Below are positions 56,572-64,000 of a stretch of 64,000 bases of DNA, in pieces. Under the pieces are notes generated by a model. It ran no database searches. It was not told the origin of the DNA and worked only from the letters and a program-made list of their open reading frames with translations. Position 1 is the stretch's first letter; each line of letters begins with the position of its first letter. The stretch is from assembly GCA_965208685.1 (NCBI GenBank), contig CBDBPL010000007.1, positions 2,418,001 through 2,482,000 of the forward strand, given 5' to 3'. The translations under genes and the position numbers were made by a program. The stretch comes from JAJEFO01 sp965208685. GTDB lineage: Bacteria; Pseudomonadota; Alphaproteobacteria; Rhodobacterales; Rhodobacteraceae.

Positions 56572-57608
56572 TGGCCAATGATTTCCGCGTAGTCGAGAAG
56601 CGAAAGATTGGGCAGGATGTTGAGGGACTGCGCGACATCCGCCCGGATCTGGTACGAGAATTCCGGCATCACCTCGACGGGAATGTCTGACACCGCTTCC
56701 TCGCCGCAAAGTATGCGCTCGGCCTTCGTGGCCGTGAAGCGCCCGACCTTCCGGTAGGGTGCCACCAGTCCGTACAAGGCATCCGACGCGGCAAGCATGC
56801 GCTCGGTCGAGGCAAAGGAGGGGAGCCGCCTGTCATTCGCAAGTCCGGTGATGTACTTCGCGTGCTCGCCGATGAAGCTGTCAGGTCCCAGATAAAGAAA
56901 TTGCGGCCCGCCATCCGCGGCCTTGTCGATGAGCTCCGGCAGGGCTTGCCGGCTTGGGTTGCCCTCGGAATCCAGCGGAACCGGAAACTCGTCGACCCGG
57001 ATGCCTTCACGGTCACCGAAAGCAGCGAGTTGTTCGACGGCCAGCACCGAGTTCGTCTCAGTGGGGGTGAAAATGACCGCGATGCGGTCCACAGGCATGT
57101 AGGCGAGCATTGCCTTGACCTGCGTTTCCACCGGCACGATGTGGCTGACGCCGGTCACGTTTCGCCCCGTCGGGCCGAACGATTCAATGACGCGGGAGCG
57201 AACGGGCTGCGACACCATCGTGAACAGGATCGGCCGGTCGAGAATCATGGGCGGATAGTCGTCCGGACCTTCGGCCAGTTCCGGATCCCGTCCGGCAATG
57301 CCCAGCGTGACCGACGTGCCCCAAGTGTAGACGAGATCGGGCTGGACGCGCTCGATCTCCGCGATGATGGACGGAAGCTTGCTCACGTCCCGGTCAAGGG
57401 AACGAACCGTGACGTCGATCGACACTCCGGCTTCGGCGAAATGTGCGTAAAAGCCTTCCTCGACTTCGGTTTCGCCACGCCACAGAACCATGAACACGGA
57501 CTTGCCCTCCGCGCTCGCACGGAGGTGTCCGGGCATCGAACCGACCAATCCCAGGGCGAGCGGCCCGGCAAGAAGCTTACGTCTCGAAAAGCAAGGCACG
57601 AATCGCAT
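56568..57608 (-). CDS. ABC-type substrate-binding protein (PF04392/TrpX-like)
   Basis: The 346-residue protein has a signal sequence with an RR pair (SRRKLLAGPLALGLVGSMPGHLRASAE, possibly Tat). The fold is that of PF04392 binding proteins: VQPDLVYTWGTSVTLGIAG, PILFTMVSQPVRSRVIESFGPTGRNVTGVSHIVP, RIAVIFTPTETNSVLAVEQL, and PSFASTERMLAASDALYGLVAPYRKVGRFTATKAERIL. No ABC permease or ATPase is nearby, so it may act as a periplasmic sensor partner rather than a transporter part. It overlaps the upstream MFS-fusion gene by about 30 bases and the GNAT-like gene by 4. ATG 57608 was chosen; ATG 57623 is possible. Confidence 0.85.
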   Translation of the reverse strand: MRFVPCFSRRKLLAGPLALGLVGSMPGHLRASAEGKSVFMVLWRGETEVEEGFYAHFAEAGVSIDVTVRSLDRDVSKLPSIIAEIERVQPDLVYTWGTSVTLGIAGRDPELAEGPDDYPPMILDRPILFTMVSQPVRSRVIESFGPTGRNVTGVSHIVPVETQVKAMLAYMPVDRIAVIFTPTETNSVLAVEQLAAFGDREGIRVDEFPVPLDSEGNPSRQALPELIDKAADGGPQFLYLGPDSFIGEHAKYITGLANDRRLPSFASTERMLAASDALYGLVAPYRKVGRFTATKAERILCGEEAVSDIPVEVMPEFSYQIRADVAQSLNILPNLSLLDYAEIIGQ

Positions 57609-59727
57609 CTCCCTCCTCCTCATCTCCGAATGCCAGGTACCAGCCCAGTCCGCAGGCCATCAGCAGCACGGCCGCAATGCCCATCAACATGAGCGCCTCC
57701 TCCGGCGTTGACGCAAGCAGCAAGCCGCTGGCAACCAGCGGGCCGAAGAGCGAACCCAGACGCTCAATGAAGCGAAAGGTGCCAAGCACCGCGCCTGCAC
57801 TGGTCTCGGAGGATCTCTTCTCTGATACTTGCATGAGATAGCTGATCTGAGCCGGAATGGACAAGGTCTGGCCGACGCCAAAGAGCAACGTGGCAACCAT
57901 GAGCACGATCAATCCTCCCTGGCCGAGCGTGTCCCAGGTGTGGGGCAGGACGAGCCCTATCCCCGCGATGCAGCAGCCGACAGCCACCCAGAGATGGAAC
58001 TTCCGCCAGCGATCGGCGAGCGGCGACATGATCGGCGCGAGCAGAAGGATGGCGATGCCATAGGCCATGATCACCCGGGCACTGTCAGAAGCGCTGCCTC
58101 CCGATCCCACGACGGCAAGCGGCATCAAGAGGAACAGGCCGCCGGTCAAAAGTGCCTTGGACGGGATCGCGAAGCAGACCATCGCCACCATGAATCTCGG
58201 ATTCAGCAGGACCGTCCGGAACGCGTCCCATCGCAGGCTGGGCGCATGCCCCTCGATCTGGCCCTCGGCATCTTGTTCGGCCGCGTTCTCCGGCGTGCCC
58301 GACGCATCCGTCAGCTCCGGCACCAAGCGCGAAATGAACAGCATGCAAAGTACCGCGGAAATCGCGGCAACGACGGTGGCCGCCACCAATGCAGAGGCCA
58401 GGCCAAGCCGGTCCGCCAGCACGCCACCCAAGGCCGGGCCACAGATTTCGGCGGAGACAATCACTGCAAAGAACACGGAAAATCCTGAGCTTCGGCGGTC
58501 AAGCTTTGCATGCTGGTTGATGTAGATCTGCGCCGCCGCGTAGACCAGCCCGTAGCCGAATCCAGTAAGCGACCTTGAAAGCAGGATCGTCGCGAAGCCT
58601 TGTGCGGCGAGGTGGCCCGCTATGCCGACGGCGCTCAGGATGGCGCCGAAGAAGAATATCCGCCGGACACCGAATCGCTCCGCAAGGATCGAGCCGACAA
58701 GCACCGAAATCAGCGATGCCGCCATGAAACCGGCCATGATCTGCCCGATTCGCAGCCCCGGGTCGGCGCCAGGCGGCGCAAACTGCCCGAGAAACTGGGG
58801 CAGGATCGGTCGCAGGATTGCCTCAGAAAGGAAGAACATGAACAGAGGGAGACGAATGTACGAGACCGCAGGGGACCGAATCGGTCGCGGGCCGTCGGCA
58901 CCGGGCAGCAGCAGCCCGATTTCGGCCGCGCGGCTTCCGACGACGTCAATGCCTTTCCAGATCACCTCGTTGATCCGACGAACCAGCTCTTGCATGCCGC
59001 CACCCCACAGGGAATGCGGCACAAAACGCAGGTCCATGGCCGACAGCCTCTTCGTGAGGAATTCGATCATCCAGAGCGGACGGACGATCAAGGCAGCGTA
59101 GATAAGGATCAGGATCTCGATGGACACAAGCGCGACCGCGATCACCACGGTCACGATGTCAAACCAGATGTCTCGCGTCAGCGCATCGATCACCTCGATA
59201 TTGACGCCTGCATGCAGGAAGCCGTCGGGATTGCCCGGATCGCGCCCTAGCGGCAGGCTTGACAGAAGCAGATTGCCCACCCGGCGACCGGACATCTCGA
59301 TGGGAGAATATAGCGGTCTGCCCGTGACCATCTCCCACGTTTCAGAGAGCCGGTCGGCCATCGTCTCCGTGACCGGATCGGACAGCCTGGAAAGCGTCTC
59401 GGCGACGCTGCCCGGATCCTTCGCGGAAAGGTGGAGAATTTCCCCGCCCGGGTCCGTCAGCGCCAGAAACTCCATGCCCTCCGAAAAAGACCGCGTCGCG
59501 TCAAGTGTCTCTTCGACACCTCGCAGCCCATCCAGGCCGCCGGAGAACGCAATGGCGAGATTGAGTCGTCGCTGGAGACCCAGGCCGGAATTGATTGTCT
59601 GGCTTTCCACTTCCGGCAGGAGGCGGGCTTCAAATATGCGTATCGACAGGATCCCGAACAGCAGGAACGGTATCAGCGTCAGCAGGACGAGGGTCAGCAT
59701 GAAGAGAGCGGGGAGACGGGACTTCAT
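57577..59727 (-). CDS. Sensor-MFS fusion protein
   Basis: The 716-residue protein has two parts. The N-terminus (about 1-215) has a membrane helix (LPALFMLTLVLLTLIPFLLFGILSIRIF), an extracytoplasmic domain (MEFLALTDPGGEILHLSAKDPGS, Cache-like in style) and a second helix (about 182-210). A linker (LVRRINEVIWKGIDVVGSRAAEIG) follows. Residues about 280-716 form a 12-helix MFS domain with GSILAERFGVRRIFFFGAILSAVG and SLTGFGYGLVYAAAQIYINQHAK. MFS proteins of 400-450 residues are normal, so the 280-residue addition is notable. It starts just after the preceding sensor gene stop and overlaps the binding-protein gene. Transport or sensing function is unknown. Confidence 0.82.
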   Translation of the reverse strand: MKSRLPALFMLTLVLLTLIPFLLFGILSIRIFEARLLPEVESQTINSGLGLQRRLNLAIAFSGGLDGLRGVEETLDATRSFSEGMEFLALTDPGGEILHLSAKDPGSVAETLSRLSDPVTETMADRLSETWEMVTGRPLYSPIEMSGRRVGNLLLSSLPLGRDPGNPDGFLHAGVNIEVIDALTRDIWFDIVTVVIAVALVSIEILILIYAALIVRPLWMIEFLTKRLSAMDLRFVPHSLWGGGMQELVRRINEVIWKGIDVVGSRAAEIGLLLPGADGPRPIRSPAVSYIRLPLFMFFLSEAILRPILPQFLGQFAPPGADPGLRIGQIMAGFMAASLISVLVGSILAERFGVRRIFFFGAILSAVGIAGHLAAQGFATILLSRSLTGFGYGLVYAAAQIYINQHAKLDRRSSGFSVFFAVIVSAEICGPALGGVLADRLGLASALVAATVVAAISAVLCMLFISRLVPELTDASGTPENAAEQDAEGQIEGHAPSLRWDAFRTVLLNPRFMVAMVCFAIPSKALLTGGLFLLMPLAVVGSGGSASDSARVIMAYGIAILLLAPIMSPLADRWRKFHLWVAVGCCIAGIGLVLPHTWDTLGQGGLIVLMVATLLFGVGQTLSIPAQISYLMQVSEKRSSETSAGAVLGTFRFIERLGSLFGPLVASGLLLASTPEEALMLMGIAAVLLMACGLGWYLAFGDEEEGDAIRALLFET

Positions 59728-59728
59728 G

Positions 59729-60472
59729 TCAGCCAGCCCTCCCTGACTTGTCCATCTCCTGCCCGATCCTCCACACCGCCTGAACAAGCGGGTCAGAGGA
59801 CTCAGGCTTCGGAGCTTGGGGACTGGTCGCCCGCCGAACGGTTTCGCTCCGCTTCGCGATCTGCCCCTCTATTCGTCCCAGGACCGCCACGGTTCCGAGA
59901 ACCAGAAGCGGAAACACAGGCAGCAGCGAACCGAACAGGGCAAAGGCCAGATGCGACGGGGTCTCGTCCAGATCTCTCGCGACATCGCCGCTATCATGGG
60001 ACAGCACCAGCATCCCGACGGGCCTGCCGTTCTGCACGACCGCCGTCCGGGTCGTGAATTCCTGCCCGGGCTCGAAAGTGTGCAGAACGTCGCCCGGCAC
60101 TGGGGTCACAAGTTCCGTGACCCCTTCGTCAAACCCGGCCCTTTTCTGTTCCTCGAGGGACGGACGGGTCGTGTAGAGGAGCGCTCCGTCGCCGTCCGTC
60201 ACGAAGATGTCGAAGGCGCCTTCAAACTGGCTAACCGAGCGCTGGATCAACTGTTCGGTCGATCTGGTCGTTCCCAGTGTGAGTCCCTCTTCGAGGCTGT
60301 TTTCGATCGCCAGGACAAGGTCGCGCAGCACGGCATCGTAGCGGGCCGCAGCGCTCGACGTGAGCAATCGCTCGAACTTCAGGTAGTTCAGGAAAGCCGC
60401 TGCCGACAGCCCGATGATCGGCAACAGGCAAAGAACGAAAATGAATTCGATCGTCAGCCTACCGGGTCGCAT
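59729..60472 (-). CDS. Two-helix membrane sensor-like protein
   Basis: The 247-residue protein has a first helix (TIEFIFVLCLLPIIGLSAAAFL, about 7-28), an extracytoplasmic domain of about 140 residues (containing DIFVTDGDGALLYTTRPS and TAVVQNGRPVGMLVLSHDSGD, like a single Cache/PAS-type module), a second helix (about 178-200) and a short cytoplasmic tail. There is no kinase, HAMP-output or cyclase domain, so it would have to signal through partners. Its layout parallels the N-termini of the SpoIIE phosphatase and of the MFS fusion in this run. It overlaps the RsbW-type gene by 14 bases. Confidence 0.7.
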   Translation of the reverse strand: MRPGRLTIEFIFVLCLLPIIGLSAAAFLNYLKFERLLTSSAAARYDAVLRDLVLAIENSLEEGLTLGTTRSTEQLIQRSVSQFEGAFDIFVTDGDGALLYTTRPSLEEQKRAGFDEGVTELVTPVPGDVLHTFEPGQEFTTRTAVVQNGRPVGMLVLSHDSGDVARDLDETPSHLAFALFGSLLPVFPLLVLGTVAVLGRIEGQIAKRSETVRRATSPQAPKPESSDPLVQAVWRIGQEMDKSGRAG

Positions 60473-60992
60473 CGGTCGACTGCCTTGGCTTGCCGGACTT
60501 CAACGGCGACGGCTCCTGCGGCGCAGCCCGTGCCGATCCTTCCGCGTCCATTGCCGTGCCGCCGTCGAGCGGCGATTCCCGCCCGAAGACAGTAGTGATC
60601 CGATTGCGCTGGTCGTAGACGTAGCTCACATGGTCGGCCATGTTTCGGACCAGCATGATGCCAAGTCCGCCGATTTGCCTGTCTTCCACGCCGGACCGCG
60701 TATCCGGCGCAGGGCTGTCCTTCAGGACGTCGAACGGCGGAGCGTCATCCTCAATCACGAGGGCCGCACCTTCCGGCAGCGGATGCAGGGCCAGCCAGAT
60801 CGGGCCGTCGTCGCGATCACCTCCGTAGCCATGCATGACGGCGTTCATGAACAGTTCCTCGACGACGAGATGCATCTTGTGCCGGAACTCGACCGCCGGG
60901 AAGTGAGATTCGCAGAATGAATCTATCCAGGCTTCGATCTTGGAGAGGTTTTCGGTCTGGCTGTCAATTTCAAGGCGCTCCACCTTGGACAT
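60459..60992 (-). CDS. RsbW/SpoIIAB-type serine kinase (anti-sigma factor family)
   Basis: The 177-residue protein has a GHKL ATPase fold: MHLVVEELFMNAVMHGYGG (N box, about 40-58), LVIEDDAPPFDV (G1, about 77-88) and IGGLGIMLVRNMADHVSY (G2, about 106-123). In partner switching such kinases bind a target and phosphorylate a STAS antagonist. The C-terminal 40 residues are a Pro/Ser/Lys-rich extension. ATG 60992 lies just after the STAS gene stop (60994-60996). No sigma factor gene is in the window, so the target may be something else. Confidence 0.9.
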   Translation of the reverse strand: MSKVERLEIDSQTENLSKIEAWIDSFCESHFPAVEFRHKMHLVVEELFMNAVMHGYGGDRDDGPIWLALHPLPEGAALVIEDDAPPFDVLKDSPAPDTRSGVEDRQIGGLGIMLVRNMADHVSYVYDQRNRITTVFGRESPLDGGTAMDAEGSARAAPQEPSPLKSGKPRQSTDATR

Positions 60993-60993
60993 T

Positions 60994-61365
60994 TCAGGCC
61001 CGTCCTGAATTAGCGGCCGTTTCGGCCAGTGCCTCTTCACGCTTTTCGTAAACCTGGAAAATCCTGTCAAACCCGGAAATGTGGAACACTTCGGCCACGG
61101 GCCCGGTCAGCCCGCAGATCGAGAATGCCACCGACTGCTTGGAGAGCCGCTTGGCAACGACGAGAATCGCGCGGAGTCCGGCACTGCTGACATAGGAAAC
61201 ACCACTAAGGTCACAGACCACGACGTTGTCCGTGTCCTCGACTTCGGCCATCATCGAGTTCTCCAATGCCCCGGCCGTGGCGCCATCGATGCGTCCTTCG
61301 ACTTCGACTACCACGGAGTGTCCGTCCCTCGAGGCCCTGCAATCCATCTCAATCTCCTTACCCAA
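60994..61365 (-). CDS. STAS-domain anti-sigma factor antagonist (RsbV/SpoIIAA-like)
   Basis: The 123-residue protein is a single STAS domain: VVVEVEGRIDGATAGALENSMM and VVVCDLSGVSYVSSAGLRAILVVAKRL. The expected phosphoacceptor is Ser60 or Ser61 in YVSSAG. It is the first gene of the minus-strand run and lies immediately before the RsbW-type kinase gene. Its promoter must be in the 195-base gap shared with amtB. Confidence 0.93.
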   Translation of the reverse strand: MGKEIEMDCRASRDGHSVVVEVEGRIDGATAGALENSMMAEVEDTDNVVVCDLSGVSYVSSAGLRAILVVAKRLSKQSVAFSICGLTGPVAEVFHISGFDRIFQVYEKREEALAETAANSGRA

Positions 61366-61427
61366 GACCTGCGCGGCCGTGGCTTCGCCACGAGAACGGC
61401 AGGCAAGGCTTTCTGCTCTTGATTTCC

Positions 61428-61480
61428 GACAATTGTCTGCCGACGATGCATCGCGGTGTCAAGGGCACAATTGAAATTGT
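61428..61480. promoter_or_regulatory. Two palindromes between the signalling operon and amtB
   Basis: GACAATTGTC (61428-61437) is a perfect palindrome, and ACAATT-GA-AATTGT (61467-61480) is a second one built from the same ACAATT/AATTGT halves, 39 bases further on. They lie in the only stretch that can hold promoters of both operons. They look like sites for one dimeric regulator; I cannot name it. I saw no sigma-54 box for amtB. Confidence 0.45.
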
Positions 61481-61560
61481 CCTCGTCGGTTCAGCGTTGA
61501 TTTCTAGGCTCAGCCGTGACATGCCACAATGCGTTCACGAAGGACAGGGACACGATCATC

Positions 61561-62928
61561 ATGCAAAAGCTGTTTGGAATTCTGGGACTCGCAACGTTTC
61601 TGGGTCACTTGCCGGTCTCGGCCATGGCGCAAGCCGTCACGGAAACGGGATTCGTGCTCAACACGTTTGGATTTCTGATCTGGGGTGCACTGGTCATGTG
61701 GATGTGTGCCGGGTTCACGATGCTTGAGTCCGGGTCGGTGCGCACGAAGAACGCCTCCGTCATCTGCATGAAGAACATCGGGCTCTACTCGATTGCCGGG
61801 CTGGCCTACTACGTCATCGGCTACAACATCATGTACGTCGACGTTGACGGCGGGTTCTTCGGTTCCCTCTCGCTCTTCCGCGGCAATTCTGCCAGCGAGG
61901 TCGCGTTCCTGGGCGCCGCGCCAGACGCGATCGGCGAAGCCCGCGAGACATTGCTGGCGGAATCTGACGGGTATGCCACGATGTCGGACTGGTTTTTCCA
62001 GATGGTCTTTGTTGCGACAACGGCGTCAATCATCTCCGGCACCCTTGCCGAGCGCGTACGACTGTGGTCGTTTTTTCTGTTCGTGGCGATACTGACCGCC
62101 TGCATCTATCCGATCGTGGGCGCGTGGACCTGGGGTGGCGGCTGGCTGTCCGAAATGGGCTTCCAGGACTTTGCAGGGTCCACGATCGTGCACTCGACCG
62201 GCGGATGGGCCGCGCTGTCCGGCGCCATGCTGCTCGGCGCGCGACGCGGACGGTTCCGCAAGGACGGCACCATTCGGCAATTGCCGCCCTCGAACGTGCC
62301 CATCGTCACGCTGGGCGTGTTCATCCTTTGGTTGGGCTGGTTCGGGTTCAACGGCGGTTCCCAGCTGGCACTCAGCTCGGCGACGGACGCGCTGGCACTG
62401 AGCAACATATTCGCCAACACCAACATCGCCGCCTCTGCAGGCGTGGTTGCGGCCCTGGTTCTTTCCAAGCCAATCCTGGGACGCATGGACCTTCTTGCAA
62501 CGCTGAACGGAGCAATCGCCGGGCTCGTGGCAATTACCGCCGGGCCGGATCTCGTCAACCACCAGTGGGCGATCCTGATCGGCGGAATTGGCGGTGCCGT
62601 GACGGTTGCCGGAACCCGGCTGCTGGAGATGGTTCGCGTCGATGACGTCGTGGGCGCGATCCCGGCGCACCTGTTTGCCGGCATCTGGGGAACGGTGGCC
62701 GTTTGCATCGCTGCTGGCGGAAACCTGTTCGTGCAGCTGACCGGCATCGTTGCGATAGGCATCTTTGTCTTTGCCGTCTCGACCGCGGTCTGGATGCTGA
62801 TCGACCGGCTCATTGGCCTGCGCGTTTCCCCAAGCGCGGAGCAGCTTGGCCAGGACGTCGTGGAACTCGGCATCGAGGCGTATCCGGAGTTCGTGGCCAT
62901 CCCGGAGCCGGATGACGACGACGATTGA
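61561..62928 (+). CDS. amtB: Ammonium transporter (Amt family)
   Basis: The 455-residue inner-membrane channel for ammonium has a signal-like first segment (LFGILGLATFLGHLPVSAMAQA), as in E. coli AmtB. Eleven further segments follow with GFTMLESGSVRTKNA, DWFFQMVFVATTASIISGTLAERVRLWSFFLF, and the twin-His residues in STIVHSTGGWAALSGAMLLG and VDDVVGAIPAHLFAGIWGTVAV. The C-terminus ends in an acidic EPDDDDD, unlike the usual GlnK-docking tail. No glnK is next to it, which is unusual. ATG 61561 starts the signal-like segment. It is divergent from the STAS operon. Confidence 0.93.
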   Translation: MQKLFGILGLATFLGHLPVSAMAQAVTETGFVLNTFGFLIWGALVMWMCAGFTMLESGSVRTKNASVICMKNIGLYSIAGLAYYVIGYNIMYVDVDGGFFGSLSLFRGNSASEVAFLGAAPDAIGEARETLLAESDGYATMSDWFFQMVFVATTASIISGTLAERVRLWSFFLFVAILTACIYPIVGAWTWGGGWLSEMGFQDFAGSTIVHSTGGWAALSGAMLLGARRGRFRKDGTIRQLPPSNVPIVTLGVFILWLGWFGFNGGSQLALSSATDALALSNIFANTNIAASAGVVAALVLSKPILGRMDLLATLNGAIAGLVAITAGPDLVNHQWAILIGGIGGAVTVAGTRLLEMVRVDDVVGAIPAHLFAGIWGTVAVCIAAGGNLFVQLTGIVAIGIFVFAVSTAVWMLIDRLIGLRVSPSAEQLGQDVVELGIEAYPEFVAIPEPDDDDD

Positions 62929-63099
62929 CGATTCGCTGGCCCTTGCGGGAGGGGCATTGCGTTGGCAGGCACGCCCGTCGCGGTCATTCGCGGAACGCCT
63001 GCCTCGGTCGCGGCAAGTGGCCACGAGGCTGTTTGCCCGCGCAGAAAATGAAACCGGTGCATCCTGCAGGCCCGTTGCGCGGCTTCCGGGCGCGAGTGC

Positions 63100-63999
63100 A
63101 TGGCTGACCTGAAGTCACTCCTGGACAGATTCGACGGGATCAAGCTGGGCAAGGCCGGCAAGCAGCCGGCGGCGCACAAGCCCTTGCTCATCCTGCTTGC
63201 GCTCGGCGAGATGAACCAGGGCAATGACACGATTGCGTTTCGTGACCTGGAGCACAAGTTGAAGAGGCTCCTGGAGACATATGGCCCGCGAACGCCAAGC
63301 AAAGTCAGGCCAGAATACCCATTCTGGAGGCTCCAGAACGACGGGCTGTGGAAGGTCACGGCGGACGGGCCGATCCGAACCAATGCCAAGAGCGGCGATG
63401 CGAGCAGGCCTGACTTGATCAAGAAACGTGCCAGAGGCGGGTTTGAAGACGACATCCTGCTGGTCCTGAATGCCGATCCAAGGAACATGGGCCTCGTGGC
63501 ACGACATCTTCTGGAGAAGCACTTTCCCGACTCCCTGCATCAGGGGATCCTCGATGACGCAGGGCTCCGCCTTGATGCAGGATCAACGGCATCCGGGAGA
63601 AAGGGGCGAGATCCCGAGTTCCGCCAAAAGGTCCTGATGGCATACGAGTCGAGGTGCTGCGTGTGCGGCTACGACCTGCGGCTCGGGGACCGGCCGGCAG
63701 GGCTTGAGGCAGCGCATATCATGTGGCACACGCACGGCGGACCCGACGACGTGCCGAACGGCCTTTCGCTTTGCGTTCTTCACCACAAGGCATTCGACCT
63801 TGGGGCGTTCACCGTCCGGGGCGACGGACGCACGATCGCCTGCAGCCAGCAGCTCTCCGGCTCGACCAACGTGGACTGGCTGATCGGGTTTCACGGCAAG
63901 AGGCTAAGAAAGCCCCAGAGTTCGGAATATCGCCCAATGCAGAATTTCCTGGCTTGGCACCGCGACACGATTTTCCGAACCCCCGAGCGCGAGTTGTAG
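63100..63999 (+). CDS. SBD-HNH endonuclease (phosphorothioate-DNA type IV restriction, ScoMcrA-like)
   Basis: The 299-residue protein has an N-terminal sulfur-binding-domain-like part (about 1-150): AHKPLLILLALGEMNQG, LKRLLETYGP and EYPFWRLQNDGLWKV, matching the family that reads phosphorothioate-modified DNA. The C-terminal HNH domain (about 170-270) has RCCVCGYDLRLGDRPAGLEAAHIMWHTHGGPDDVPNGLSLCVLHHKAFD, with CxxC, H and H-H-K metal and catalytic residues. Such proteins cut foreign DNA carrying the Dnd modification. No dnd genes are in the window. It starts at ATG 63100 and ends at the window's last codon. The substrate is inferred from family resemblance. Confidence 0.82.
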   Translation: MADLKSLLDRFDGIKLGKAGKQPAAHKPLLILLALGEMNQGNDTIAFRDLEHKLKRLLETYGPRTPSKVRPEYPFWRLQNDGLWKVTADGPIRTNAKSGDASRPDLIKKRARGGFEDDILLVLNADPRNMGLVARHLLEKHFPDSLHQGILDDAGLRLDAGSTASGRKGRDPEFRQKVLMAYESRCCVCGYDLRLGDRPAGLEAAHIMWHTHGGPDDVPNGLSLCVLHHKAFDLGAFTVRGDGRTIACSQQLSGSTNVDWLIGFHGKRLRKPQSSEYRPMQNFLAWHRDTIFRTPEREL

Positions 64000-64000
64000 C

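Overview
The window looks like a chromosomal segment of a GC-rich alphaproteobacterium, most likely Rhodobacterales or close to it. This is an inference from gene order (bamE/DUF177/rpmF/plsX/fabH/ihfA/MerR/tRNA-Pro; nagZ-scpA-scpB with SPOR and argS; dgt/erpA/xth; lpdA-DUF924; queA-MFS; M23-bactofilin-glnE), not from a search. Most genes are ordinary housekeeping genes. The accessory content is four mobile-element traces, a long glycan-use locus, a seven-gene partner-switching signalling operon, and a modification-dependent nuclease at the right end.

Layout. 1-14.6 kb: an IS5-type transposase cut by the window edge, a frameshifted bamE, DUF177, rpmF, plsX, fabH, ihfA, a MerR regulator, tRNA-Pro(GGG), dcd, a small outer-membrane barrel, a frameshifted scpB, scpA, nagZ, a SPOR protein, argS, dgt and erpA. 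14.96-16.6 kb: an element carrying an intact IscB (OMEGA RNA-guided nuclease) with its upstream omega-RNA, sitting between erpA and xth. 16.7-28.1 kb: xth, uvrA, a bacterial GOLPH3-like protein, lpdA, DUF924, an MFS transporter, a broken IS3-type OrfA and queA. 28.3-37.7 kb: a large AsmA/YhdP-like protein, a second IscB-type element whose nuclease gene has been deleted, an M23 peptidase, a bactofilin and glnE.

37.8-53.8 kb: a run of minus-strand genes (TRAP transporter dctPQM, GH38 alpha-mannosidase, complete Opp/Dpp-type ABC importer, two phytanoyl-CoA-dioxygenase-like oxygenases, a metallo-beta-lactamase-fold hydrolase) with a divergent AraC regulator. This is probably an inducible locus for uptake and breakdown of a mannose-containing compound. 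53.9-61.4 kb: STAS antagonist, RsbW-type kinase, membrane sensor, sensor-MFS fusion, ABC-type binding protein, GNAT-like protein and SpoIIE phosphatase, all on one strand and mostly overlapping. 61.6-64 kb: an ammonium transporter and an SBD-HNH protein of the type that cuts phosphorothioate-modified DNA.

The most interesting signal is the pair of IscB-type elements. Copy A is complete. Copy B (430 bp) has the length expected if about 1.2 kb of copy A were removed between two 5-base GAAGG repeats. The two diverged copies keep the omega-RNA hairpins by compensatory base changes. Copy B ends about 10 bases before the start codon of the AsmA-like gene. The partner-switching operon, with three extracytoplasmic sensor-like modules and an MFS fused to one of them, is the second thing worth following up.
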